This document shows, one piece after another, positions 34,788-42,464 of a stretch of 64,000 nt of DNA. Origin of the DNA: Chitinophagaceae bacterium DXS (GTDB lineage Bacteria > Bacteroidota > Bacteroidia > Chitinophagales > Chitinophagaceae); the NCBI GenBank assembly GCA_030345135.1, contig CP128386.1, forward strand, positions 1,881,383 through 1,945,382, given 5' to 3'. How positions within the stretch are numbered: the stretch's first letter is position 1; each line of letters begins with the position of its first letter. A program made the translations under genes and the position numbers. The notes below the pieces were generated by a model, which worked only from the letters and a program-made list of their open reading frames with translations, searched no databases and was not told where the DNA came from.

Positions 34788-35315
34788 ATGAACACCTCTT
34801 TCGTCTCTGCATGCCTGGTATGGAGTATCATGGCAATTGCACCCCTTATTTCGTCTGCCCAGGAAGCACACCCCAAAAAAGATCAACTTACCTTACCGCC
34901 GGGAACAAATGAAACAATAACAAACGCTGCCACAAGAAAGGAAATAAATATTAAGGCTGTAAGGGATTTCGTCAAGAATTTCCCGGTAAGCAATGAAAGC
35001 TGGTATAAATTAAAAGATGGCTTTATGGCGCGCTTCATGTTGTATGATATCCAATATAAGGTGTACTACAATACTGCCGGCGTTCGCATATGTGTATTAC
35101 AGCTGTACAAAGAATCTCATCTTTCCCTGGACATATTACAACTTGTTAAACCAACTTATTGGGATTACACCATCTACAACGTGGCCGAGGTAAACTACCT
35201 TAGCAAAACGGTTTATTTTATCTACCTTAAGAACAAAGCGATGTACAAAACACTCCGTATTGTGAACGGCGAGATGGAAGTTGTGAATGAATTTCTTAAT
35301 GCAGGCGTTGACTAA
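34788..35315 (+). CDS. Exported protein of unknown function
   Basis: A 175-aa protein with a signal peptide (MNTSFVSACLVWSIMAIAPL, cleavage near ISSAQ). The mature chain contains RKEINIKAVRDFVKNFP, SWYKLKDGFMARF and YKVYYNTAGVRICVLQLY. This pattern recalls the PepSY-like/BPSL1445-like periplasmic folds in Bacteroidota, in which a small domain faces a membrane or secretion partner, but the match is not decisive. I prefer the ATG at 34788 to a GTG at 34722 because it gives a clean signal peptide. It ends 2 bp before an ACGTT-word repeat. Confidence 0.7.
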   Translation: MNTSFVSACLVWSIMAIAPLISSAQEAHPKKDQLTLPPGTNETITNAATRKEINIKAVRDFVKNFPVSNESWYKLKDGFMARFMLYDIQYKVYYNTAGVRICVLQLYKESHLSLDILQLVKPTYWDYTIYNVAEVNYLSKTVYFIYLKNKAMYKTLRIVNGEMEVVNEFLNAGVD

Positions 35316-35427
35316 GTTGTAAGTTATAAGTTCTATGTTATACGCTGAACACGAGGAAGATTACGTACAACGTAAAACGTATCACGTATCACGTACAACT
35401 TAACACGTTTCCTCCTATTTTTACTGC
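35316..35427. repeat. ACGTT-word fold-back repeat
   Basis: The left arm AGTTGTAAGTTATAAGTTC starts right at the upstream stop codon. The right arm ACGTACAACGTAAAACGTAT, then CACGTATCACGTACAACTTAA, is its inverse, with an about 30-bp centre. Same family as 3408-3551 and 49500-49688. It separates the exported protein from plsC. Confidence 0.8.
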
Positions 35428-36201
35428 ATGAAGAAATTCCTGCGCTGGTTGCAGTACGTGTACGTTATTTATGCATTACTTTGGTTTGTTGTACTAATGT
35501 TGCTGGTATTGCCTTTTACCGTAATAGCTTTATGCCTCGGTAAAATAAAAGGCGGAAACTTTATGTACAAGGTTTGCAACATTTGGGCAAGAAGCTGGTA
35601 CGGTCTCGTGGGGATCAGACATGGCGAGATTTATGAAGCTCCTCATAACCGCGAGGGGAAATACATTTTTGTAGCAAACCACTCTTCTTATATGGATATT
35701 CCGCCTGTTGTGAGGGCCATCCATCAGCCGGTTCGCGTTCTTGGCAAATATGAAATGACCCGATATCCCATCTTTGGCATTATTTATCGCATGGCGGCAG
35801 TTGTTGTGGATAGGTCCAGCCTCGAAAAAAGAGCAAGAAGTGTGCGGGCGTTAAAAAGTGCATTGCAAAAACATATTTCCATATTCATCTTCCCGGAAGG
35901 AACATTTAATGAAACACAGGAACCTTTAAAAGACTTTTACGACGGTGCTTTTCGCATTGCCATTGAAACACAAACGCCAATCAAACCACTGCTATTTATT
36001 GATTCCGTAAAAAGATTGCATTGGCGCAGCATCTTTTCGCTGACGCCCGGGCCCTGCCGTGTTGTCTTTATGCAGGAAATACCTGTAGAAGGCCTTACCC
36101 AAAAAAACCTTCCGGAACTAAAAAAACAAGTGCATTCCGCCATGGAAAACGGCCTTAAAAAGTATGCGGCCACAGTCCAAACCTACAGCAGCATGCAATA
36201 G
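35428..36201 (+). CDS. plsC: 1-acyl-sn-glycerol-3-phosphate acyltransferase
   Basis: A 257-aa membrane enzyme that acylates lysophosphatidic acid in phospholipid synthesis. An N-terminal hydrophobic segment (about residues 11-38) is followed by the catalytic HX4D box NHSSYMDIPP (H85, D90), GKYEMTRYPIFGIIYR, the glycine-rich block FIFPEGTFNET (residues about 150-160) and a proline block around TPIKPLLFID. It lies 40 bp upstream of priA on the same strand, so the two are probably co-transcribed although functionally unrelated. Substrate range (LPA or ornithine-lipid type) cannot be told. Confidence 0.92.
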   Translation: MKKFLRWLQYVYVIYALLWFVVLMLLVLPFTVIALCLGKIKGGNFMYKVCNIWARSWYGLVGIRHGEIYEAPHNREGKYIFVANHSSYMDIPPVVRAIHQPVRVLGKYEMTRYPIFGIIYRMAAVVVDRSSLEKRARSVRALKSALQKHISIFIFPEGTFNETQEPLKDFYDGAFRIAIETQTPIKPLLFIDSVKRLHWRSIFSLTPGPCRVVFMQEIPVEGLTQKNLPELKKQVHSAMENGLKKYAATVQTYSSMQ

Positions 36202-36241
36202 TGCTAGTTTTACCTGGCAAACGGCTTATATTGCAGCCTCA

Positions 36242-38749
36242 ATGGATCAGCAAGCGACATTATATGACAGCCCGGAAACGGAGTACCTGCAAAAGAAACA
36301 GGAGCGATGGCTTTATGCGGAGATCATTATTCCGCTGGCGCTTCCGGTAAATTATACATGGAGCATTTCTACAAACTTCCAGGAAAAGATCCAGCCTGGC
36401 ATCAGGGTTGAAGTTGAGCTGAGAAATAAAAAATACGCCGGGATTGTAAAGAAGATCTTTCCTGAAAAACCTGCTGCGTTCACACCCAAACCTATTCTTA
36501 ATATTCTTGACAACGAGCCGTTGGTGTTTGCTGACCAGCTGGCATTGTGGGAATGGATGGCGCACTATTACATGTGCACCGAGGGCGAAGTGATGCAGGC
36601 AGCCATTCCCTCTAATCTCAAACTCTCCAGCGAAACGATTGTAATCTGGAATGATGAGCACGATGAAGATTTTGCTGATCTTGATAACGACGAATATGTA
36701 GTTGCCGAGGCACTGACCATCAAAAAAGAATTAAAGCTGAGTGAAATACAGCAATTGCTTGACGCATCCCATGTTTACCCCGTTATAAAAAGACTGATTG
36801 AAAAGCAGGTTTGTTATGTGTGGGAAGAACTGAAAGAAAAGTACAAGGAGAAAAAAGAAACCTACATTATTCTGCACCCATCCTTCCATAACGAAGACAT
36901 GCTTGCTGAATTGCTGAACAACTGGAGCAAGGCACCAAAACAACTTGCTCTGCTGCTCTCCTATTTGCATCTGTTGAAGACTGAAGGAGAAGTGACGCAG
37001 ACCGAATTGCTGAAGAAATCTAACGCAACACCTGCACAGTTGAAAGCGTTGGTAGAAAAAAATATACTGATCGCAGAACGCCGTTCAGCAGAAAGAATTA
37101 AGAGCTTACCTAAAGACGTAACCATAGATTTAACACTCTCACCGGCCCAGGAAGAAGCACTTCAAAAAATAACAACTTCATTTGTTGATAAGCCGGTGTG
37201 CTTACTGCATGGCGTTACGGCCAGTGGTAAAACGCAGGTATACATTCAATTAATTGAACAGTATATCAAAAAAGGCAAACAGGTACTGTATATGCTGCCG
37301 GAAATTGCGCTTACAGCGCAGATCATCAGGCGTATTCAGAAGCACTTTGGCGGAAATATCGCCATCTATCATTCCAAGTTCAATCCTAACGAACGTGTTG
37401 AATTATGGAACAAAGTAAAGAAAGGTGAAATTAAAATCGTGCTCGGAGCACGTTCCTCGCTCTTTCTGCCATTTAGCAGTCTCGGACTCGTTATTGTTGA
37501 TGAAGAACATGACGCTTCATATAAGCAGCAAGATCCTGCACCGCGTTACCACGCGCGCGATGCTGCAGTTTACTATGCATCATTGTTCAATGCAAAAGTA
37601 TTGCTAGGCAGCGCCACTCCGTCCATTGAAAGCTACTTCAACGCCCGCAACAACAAGTACGGTCTTGTTCAATTGAACGAGCGATATGGCAATGTAGAAC
37701 TTCCTTCCATAGAACTTGTTGATGCAAAAACTGTCGTTACACCGCAAAAAGGAAAGCTAATGCTTTCACCGCAACTAAAAGCGGCAATCCAGGCATCGTT
37801 AGATCAGAAAAAACAGGTGATCGTGTTCCAGAACAGGCGTGGTTATTCTCCATACCAGATCTGCGGTGTGTGCGGATGGATCCCCCAATGCCAGCACTGT
37901 GATGTGACACTTACTTATCACAAAGCAAAGAATAAGCTGACGTGCCACTATTGCGGCACAGCTTATCCTGTTATACAAACCTGCGCCGCCTGTGGCAGCC
38001 ATAACTTCATTCAAAAGAATTTCGGTACGGAGAAACTGGAAGAACTGTTCACAGAAGAATTTCCGGGCGCACGGATTGCCCGTATGGACTATGACAGTGT
38101 GAAAGGAAAGCATGACCATGATAACCTAATCAAGATGTTTGAGCAACAGCGTATTGATGTGTTGGTAGGCACCCAAATGGTTGTTAAGGGACTGGATTTT
38201 GAACACGTGAACCTGGTTGGAATTGTTGATGCTGATGGCATTCTGAATTTTGCAGATTTCCGCGTAAATGAACGTGCATTTCAGTTAATGGAGCAGGTAA
38301 GCGGACGTGCAGGCAGAAAGGATGGACTGGGCAAAGTATTAATACAGGTAAGCAATACCCAGCACCCTGTTTTGCAATTTGTACAGCACCATAACTATGA
38401 CGAGTTATTTCAATACGAAATAGAAAATCGCAAGCTGTTCTTCTATCCGCCCTTCTCGCGTTTAATACAGCTTGTTTTTAAACACAAAGAAAAACACATT
38501 GCTGAAGAAGCCGCATACTTAATGCTGAATGGACTAAAAACCAACTTTAGCAATTATCTTAACGGCCCGGCAGAACCCGTTGTAAACCGCATTCGCAATA
38601 AATACCTGTGGGAGATCCTCATAAAACTTCCCCGCGATGCCAAACTCATTAAGCAATGCAAGATGGAAATACAACAACAAACAGCCATTATACAATCAAC
38701 CAAATTGTACAAATCGGTGGTGATTGTGCCAGATGTAGACCCGGTGTAG
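36242..38749 (+). CDS. priA: Primosomal replication restart helicase PriA
   Basis: An 835-aa 3'-5' helicase that reloads the replisome at stalled forks. The N-terminal DNA-binding part opens with ERWLYAEIIIPLALPVNYTW. Walker A is HGVTASGKTQVYIQL (about residue 322), the DEEH box is IVDEEHDASYKQ (about 420), and a cysteine-rich zinc insert (CGVCGWIPQCQHCD, CHYCGTAYP, CAACGS) sits at about 540-590. VGTQMVVKGLDFEHV and QVSGRAGRKDGLG close the helicase core. I use ATG 36242. A longer frame from 36164 would overlap plsC and adds a non-conserved leader. Confidence 0.95.
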   Translation: MDQQATLYDSPETEYLQKKQERWLYAEIIIPLALPVNYTWSISTNFQEKIQPGIRVEVELRNKKYAGIVKKIFPEKPAAFTPKPILNILDNEPLVFADQLALWEWMAHYYMCTEGEVMQAAIPSNLKLSSETIVIWNDEHDEDFADLDNDEYVVAEALTIKKELKLSEIQQLLDASHVYPVIKRLIEKQVCYVWEELKEKYKEKKETYIILHPSFHNEDMLAELLNNWSKAPKQLALLLSYLHLLKTEGEVTQTELLKKSNATPAQLKALVEKNILIAERRSAERIKSLPKDVTIDLTLSPAQEEALQKITTSFVDKPVCLLHGVTASGKTQVYIQLIEQYIKKGKQVLYMLPEIALTAQIIRRIQKHFGGNIAIYHSKFNPNERVELWNKVKKGEIKIVLGARSSLFLPFSSLGLVIVDEEHDASYKQQDPAPRYHARDAAVYYASLFNAKVLLGSATPSIESYFNARNNKYGLVQLNERYGNVELPSIELVDAKTVVTPQKGKLMLSPQLKAAIQASLDQKKQVIVFQNRRGYSPYQICGVCGWIPQCQHCDVTLTYHKAKNKLTCHYCGTAYPVIQTCAACGSHNFIQKNFGTEKLEELFTEEFPGARIARMDYDSVKGKHDHDNLIKMFEQQRIDVLVGTQMVVKGLDFEHVNLVGIVDADGILNFADFRVNERAFQLMEQVSGRAGRKDGLGKVLIQVSNTQHPVLQFVQHHNYDELFQYEIENRKLFFYPPFSRLIQLVFKHKEKHIAEEAAYLMLNGLKTNFSNYLNGPAEPVVNRIRNKYLWEILIKLPRDAKLIKQCKMEIQQQTAIIQSTKLYKSVVIVPDVDPV

Positions 38750-39380
38750 GAAGACCGTAAGATAGTAAGACAGTAAGATCGTAAGACGTGTAAGACATGT
38801 TAAACACGTAAGATTGTGGGACTAGTAGAAAAAAGAAAAAGAAAAGATACCTGCTTTTTCACCTTGCTTTCCGCCGCATATCCATGGTTCCAATCCTTTG
38901 TGATTCTTTGCGTCTTTCCGTTTTCGTGGCAAAAAGACGTCGTGTTTCGTCTCTATCGCCGTGTCTCCGTGGTTCTTATCCTTTGTGCTTCTTTGCGTCT
39001 TTCCGTCTTCGTGGCAAAAACCTCGTGTTTCGTCAGTGTCGCCGTGCCTCCCTGGTTCCAATTCTTTGTGCTTCTTTGTGCCTTAGCGCCTTTGTGGCAA
39101 AAACATTGTGTTTCGTCTCTGTCGTCATGTCTCCGTGGTTTCAATTCTTTGTGCCTCTTTGCGTCTTAGCGCCTTTGTGGCAAAAACCTCGTGTTTCGCC
39201 CTGTCGCCGTGCCTCCGTGGTTTCAACCCTTTGTGCCTCTTTGCGCCTTAGCGCCTTCGTGGCAAAAGGACGTTGTGTATCGTTTTTCCGCTGTGTCTCC
39301 GTGGTTTCAAATTCTTTGTGCCCCTTTGCGCCGTTGTGGCTTTGTGGCTCAAAAAAGGTATTTTTGTACAAACTCCTAAT
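38750..39380. repeat. GTAAGA words followed by a six-unit ~83-bp repeat array (left array)
   Basis: About 38748-38815 holds GTAAGATAGTAAGACAGTAAG words, the inverse of those at 20217-20390. From about 38879 to 39358 six units with a period of 81-85 bp follow. Their consensus is built from GTGTTTCGTCTCTGTCGCCG, TGTCTCCGTGGTTTCAAT, CTTTGTGCCTCTTTGCG and CCTTAGCGCCTTTGTGGCAA. Divergence rises toward the left. The frame opens in every unit, but the period is not a multiple of three and no protein family is encoded. The last unit ends 22 bp before the antitoxin start. Confidence 0.9.
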
Positions 39381-39635
39381 ATGACAACAGCCGCGATAAG
39401 AGAGAAATTGCATTCTTACATAAGATTTGCAGAGGATAAAAAGATAAAGGCTATCTATACGATGCTGGAAAGCGAAATTGCAGATATTCCTGACCATTGG
39501 AACGATCCGGATTTTCTAAATGAGCTTAATAAACGTTCCGATGAAGTCAAAAAAGGAAGAGTAAAAACAGTGTCCTGGAAAGATGCAAAAACGAAAATTC
39601 TAAATTCTCAACCCCGAAAACGAAATGTCTTATAA
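39381..39635 (+). CDS. RelB/Phd-like antitoxin (addiction module component)
   Basis: An 84-aa protein, MTTAAIREKLHSYIRFAEDK at its start, with a helical N-terminal part and a basic, flexible C-terminal tail (KTVSWKDAKTKILNSQPRKR). The stretch VKKGRVKTVSWKDAK matches the short addiction-module antitoxins paired with RelE/ParE toxins in Bacteroidota, whose tail wraps the toxin. The toxin gene overlaps its end by 11 bp. The frame is open upstream to 39273, but only through the repeat array, so the ATG at 39381 is the credible start. Such antitoxins usually repress their own promoter, which here must lie in or next to the repeat array. Confidence 0.85.
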   Translation: MTTAAIREKLHSYIRFAEDKKIKAIYTMLESEIADIPDHWNDPDFLNELNKRSDEVKKGRVKTVSWKDAKTKILNSQPRKRNVL

Positions 39636-39933
39636 AATAGAATTTCACCCTGAAGCCTTAAAAGAAATCCAAGAGTCCTATTCATGGTACGAAGACCGCT
39701 CCGCTGGTCTGGGAAAACGATTTATCGAAGCAATTGACTACCGGTTGTCTCTGATACTTAATGATCCTGAAAGATATCCGAAAAAGAAAGCGTCCTACCG
39801 GGAAATATCCATACACATCTTTCCTTACATCATTATATACGAGATTCTCAAAAAAGAAAAAATTATACTGGTATATTATGTTTTTCACATGAAAAAAAAT
39901 CCCAAAAGAAAATTCAGGCGCTCATCGAAATAA
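39625..39933 (+). CDS. RelE/ParE-family toxin
   Basis: A 102-aa toxin of the RelE/ParE fold. It opens with YKIEFHPEALKEIQESYSWY, has GLGKRFIEAIDYRLSLILND, then PERYPKKKASYREISIHIFP and ends YVFHMKKNPKRKFRRSSK. The pattern is that of ParE-like proteins, which poison gyrase, rather than ribosome-dependent RelE, because the RelE catalytic arginine/tyrosine set is not obvious. That distinction is uncertain. The start overlaps the antitoxin by 11 bp, a common coupling. The module lies between two arrays of one ~83-bp repeat. Confidence 0.85.
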   Translation: MSYKIEFHPEALKEIQESYSWYEDRSAGLGKRFIEAIDYRLSLILNDPERYPKKKASYREISIHIFPYIIIYEILKKEKIILVYYVFHMKKNPKRKFRRSSK

Positions 39934-40381
39934 CGACTAATAGTGCTTAAAGAATTTTCAAATTGCATCCGTTATTAAACGTTGTGTATCGTCAGTTTAC
40001 CGTACTTCCATGGTTTCAATTCTTTGCGCCTTAGCACCTTTGTGGCAAAACGCCGTGTTTCGTCCTGTCGCTGTGCCTCTTTAGTTTTTCAATTCTTTGT
40101 GCCTCTTTGCGTCTTAGCGCCTTTGTGGCAAAAACCTCGTGTTTCGTCTCTGTCGCTGTGCCTCTGTGGTTTTTCAATTCTTTGTGCCTCTTTGCGTCTT
40201 AGCGCCTTTGTGGCAAAAACCTCGTGTTTCGCCCTGTCGCCGCGCCTCTGTGGTTTCAACCCTTTGTGCCTCTTTGCGCCTTAGCGCCGTTGTGGCAAAA
40301 AAACGTTGTGTATCGTTTTTCCGCTGTGTCTCCGTGGTTTGAAACTTTGCAACTTGCCACCAAAAACGTAGGTTTGCCGTC
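39934..40381. repeat. ~83-bp repeat array, right copy, between toxin and murB
   Basis: About four and a half units (about 39978-40370, period 81-85 bp) in the same orientation as the left array. The last two units (from about 40223) are nearly identical to the last two of the left array (from about 39190), including GTTGTGTATCGTTTTTCCGC. Thus the two arrays are paralogous and flank the toxin-antitoxin pair as direct repeats. No gene lies here. The array ends about 10 bp before the murB start. Confidence 0.9.
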
Positions 40382-41404
40382 ATGCAGATACTTGAAAACG
40401 TTTCTCTTAAGCAATACAACACGTTCGGCATTGAAGCTACAGCAAGATATTTTTCAGCATTCCAATCGGTAAGCGATCTGGAAGAACTGCTTTCTTACAA
40501 AGAAAAATTATCAGCAGACAATTCGCTATTACCACTGGGCGGCGGCAGCAATATTCTCTTTACAAAGAATTTTGACGGACTTGTTCTAAAGAATGAATTG
40601 AAAGGGATTGAGGTTGTAAGAGAAGATGAAATGTTTTTTTACGTAAAAGCGCAAGCCGGAGAAAACTGGCACTCGTTTGTACTTTATTGCATCGAACATA
40701 ACTACGCCGGCATTGAGAATTTAAGCCTTATTCCGGGATGCGTGGGTGCATCGCCCATGCAAAACATCGGAGCTTATGGTGTAGAGATCAAAGATGTGTT
40801 TGAAAGCCTGGAAGCTTATGATCTGCTCGAAAAGACAATCGTTACATTCAATCTCAATGATTGCGAATTTGGTTACAGGGAAAGCATTTTTAAGCGCAAG
40901 TACAAGAATCGTTTCATCATACTTAGCGTTACCTACAAATTGCGCAAACTACCTGTCTTTAATACATCCTACGGTGCAATTGAGCAAGAACTCGACAAAA
41001 TGCAGGTATCGGCTCTGTCTATCCAGGCTATTTCGCAGGCCGTGATTAATATCCGCACAAGCAAATTACCCAATCCTGCAGAGATAGGCAACGCAGGCAG
41101 CTTCTTTAAAAACCCGCAGATTGGCACCGATGCATACATTCAACTCAAAGAGCAATACCCTTCCATACCAGGTTACACAGTTGATCAACAACATACCAAA
41201 ATTGCAGCGGGCTGGCTGATTGAACAATGCGGCTGGAAAGGCTATCGCGAAGGCGATGCAGGCTGCCATGCAAGGCAGGCATTGGTATTAGTGAATTATG
41301 GCCATGCAAAAGGAAGCGAGATCTTTTCTCTCTCAGAAAAAATTATCTCCAGCGTGCGTGATAAGTTTGGTATTGAACTGGAAAGAGAAGTGAATATCTT
41401 GTAG
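40382..41404 (+). CDS. murB: UDP-N-acetylenolpyruvoylglucosamine reductase
   Basis: Flavoenzyme that reduces UDP-GlcNAc-enolpyruvate to UDP-MurNAc in peptidoglycan synthesis. It has 340 aa and belongs to the type I (E. coli-like) group. FAD-binding marks are LLPLGGGSNILF and NLSLIPGCVGASPMQNIGAY. FGYRESIFK carries the conserved tyrosine/arginine. The catalytic serine lies in GNAGSFFKNP, and the terminal ELEREVNIL has the conserved glutamate. No other cell-wall gene adjoins it. The stop codon is embedded in a perfect 7-bp tandem array. Confidence 0.95.
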   Translation: MQILENVSLKQYNTFGIEATARYFSAFQSVSDLEELLSYKEKLSADNSLLPLGGGSNILFTKNFDGLVLKNELKGIEVVREDEMFFYVKAQAGENWHSFVLYCIEHNYAGIENLSLIPGCVGASPMQNIGAYGVEIKDVFESLEAYDLLEKTIVTFNLNDCEFGYRESIFKRKYKNRFIILSVTYKLRKLPVFNTSYGAIEQELDKMQVSALSIQAISQAVINIRTSKLPNPAEIGNAGSFFKNPQIGTDAYIQLKEQYPSIPGYTVDQQHTKIAAGWLIEQCGWKGYREGDAGCHARQALVLVNYGHAKGSEIFSLSEKIISSVRDKFGIELEREVNIL

Positions 41405-41493
41405 CTATCAGCTATCAGCTATCAGCTATCAGCTATCAGCTATCAGCTATCAGCTATCAGCTATCAGCTATCAGCTATCAGCTATCAGCTATC
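41403..41493. repeat. Thirteen perfect tandem copies of AGCTATC
   Basis: The 91 bp from 41403 to 41493 are exactly thirteen copies of the 7-mer AGCTATC with no mismatch. The array begins at the last bases of the murB stop codon. Perfect identity means very recent expansion or active slippage. The related, drifted word AGCTATCAGC is found in at least seven other gaps of this window. Confidence 0.95.
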
Positions 41494-41720
41494 ATAGCGA
41501 AGATCTAAGCGAGTTGAAAAACATACAATATCAAATCACTTTATTTGCGGATGCACTTTCTAACACGGCAGTAAAAGTTTTAAGCTTCGGGCTTTAAGCT
41601 CAGGACATCCTTCCGCTTCCATAAACGTATAACCTACAACTTACAACTCCTTTATGTTTTCTTTATGACTTCTCCATACAACGTTCAAACGTCTGATCGT
41701 ATCTACTTTGAAACCTTTGT
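41494..41720. other. Mosaic of further repeat words before the outer-membrane protein gene
   Basis: After the 7-mer array lie a TTTTAAGCTTCGGGCTTTAAG block (about 41577-41600, family of 59.8-60.0 kb) and an ACGTATAACCTACAACTTAC block (about 41625-41648, ACGTT family). Three repeat families thus meet in one gap. No gene is seen. Confidence 0.6.
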
Positions 41721-42272
41721 ATGCACAAAACTTTACTACTGCTAATATGCATGAGCTTCACATGTCTGCTTCTCCGCGCACAGGATACAGTTTATCTCAA
41801 AAAAGAAGCAAGAAAAAGCAAAGTAATTACCGACAGGCCACCGCAAGTAGTGTATGCCGAACTCGGCGGACCGGGGATAGCTATTTCTGTGAATTATGAT
41901 CGTCGGTTTAATAAGAAAACGGATGGCCCAGGCATGTATGCCGGTCTTGGTTATGGCTTTAGTACAAGCCCTTCTTACCTAACTGTTCCGGTTGGTGTTA
42001 ACTACCTTCTCGGAAGAAACGGAAAGTATTTTGAAATGGGAGCCGGCCTAAGTTATCTGGGCATTTTATCCTCCGATGACAAGGGCACTTATATCGGCGT
42101 TATAGATAACTATTATTCGGGAAAGAAAGGCTATCTGTTAGGCACCATGACTTTTGGCTATCGCAGACAACCTATAAACGGAGGATTCAATTTCCGCGTT
42201 GGTCTCTCCCCTTTTATTGGTAATGGAATTGCAGGCGTGTTGCCTTATATCGGCGTGGGATATAATTTCTAG
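41721..42272 (+). CDS. Small outer-membrane beta-barrel protein
   Basis: A 183-aa protein with a signal peptide (MHKTLLLLICMSFTCLLLRA). The mature chain alternates polar and aromatic residues in strand-like stretches (GIAISVNYDRRF, GMYAGLGYGFS, YLTVPVGVNYLLG, KYFEMGAGLSYLG, LGTMTFGYRRQP, FNFRVGLSPF) and ends in VLPYIGVGYNF. The terminal phenylalanine is the usual outer-membrane insertion signal. This fits an eight-stranded barrel. Function unknown. It is monocistronic and closed by a terminator near 42331. Confidence 0.75.
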   Translation: MHKTLLLLICMSFTCLLLRAQDTVYLKKEARKSKVITDRPPQVVYAELGGPGIAISVNYDRRFNKKTDGPGMYAGLGYGFSTSPSYLTVPVGVNYLLGRNGKYFEMGAGLSYLGILSSDDKGTYIGVIDNYYSGKKGYLLGTMTFGYRRQPINGGFNFRVGLSPFIGNGIAGVLPYIGVGYNF

Positions 42273-42330
42273 CTGTCAGCAAGTAGCTATCAGCTATCAG
42301 CTTTTAACCAGCACGATAGTGTTAGAGCAT

Positions 42331-42366
42331 AAAAAAAAAGTGATGGGCAATTCCATCACCTTTTTT
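42331..42366. terminator. Bidirectional intrinsic terminator
   Basis: A run of nine A, stem GTGATGG (42340-42346), loop, stem CCATCAC (42353-42359) and a T-run. With the A/T runs paired the stem is longer. It sits between convergent genes (outer-membrane protein and MoxR ATPase) and can act on both strands. Confidence 0.85.
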
Positions 42367-42464
42367 CAAACTATTTTTTGAAATTTAAGTTCCCCAAAAA
42401 ACAGACCTCTTCAAAAAGCATCACAGCTAAAAGCTGATAGCTAATAGCCAATAGCTAAACACAG

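Noticed and set aside
38816-39379. Overlapping open frames in both strands of the left ~83-bp array
   Set aside because: They arise because each repeat unit is free of stops. The period is not a multiple of three, so the frames stagger, and the peptides (for example PLCALAPLWQK) match no family.
38879-40370. CRISPR array
   Set aside because: Units are contiguous and diverge gradually. There is no alternation of constant repeats with unique spacers and no cas gene nearby.
39982-40472. Open frames in the right ~83-bp array
   Set aside because: Same reason as for the left array; one runs into murB out of frame.
41403-41493. CRISPR or attachment site
   Set aside because: It is a simple 7-bp tandem repeat without spacers; no integrase is encoded in the window.
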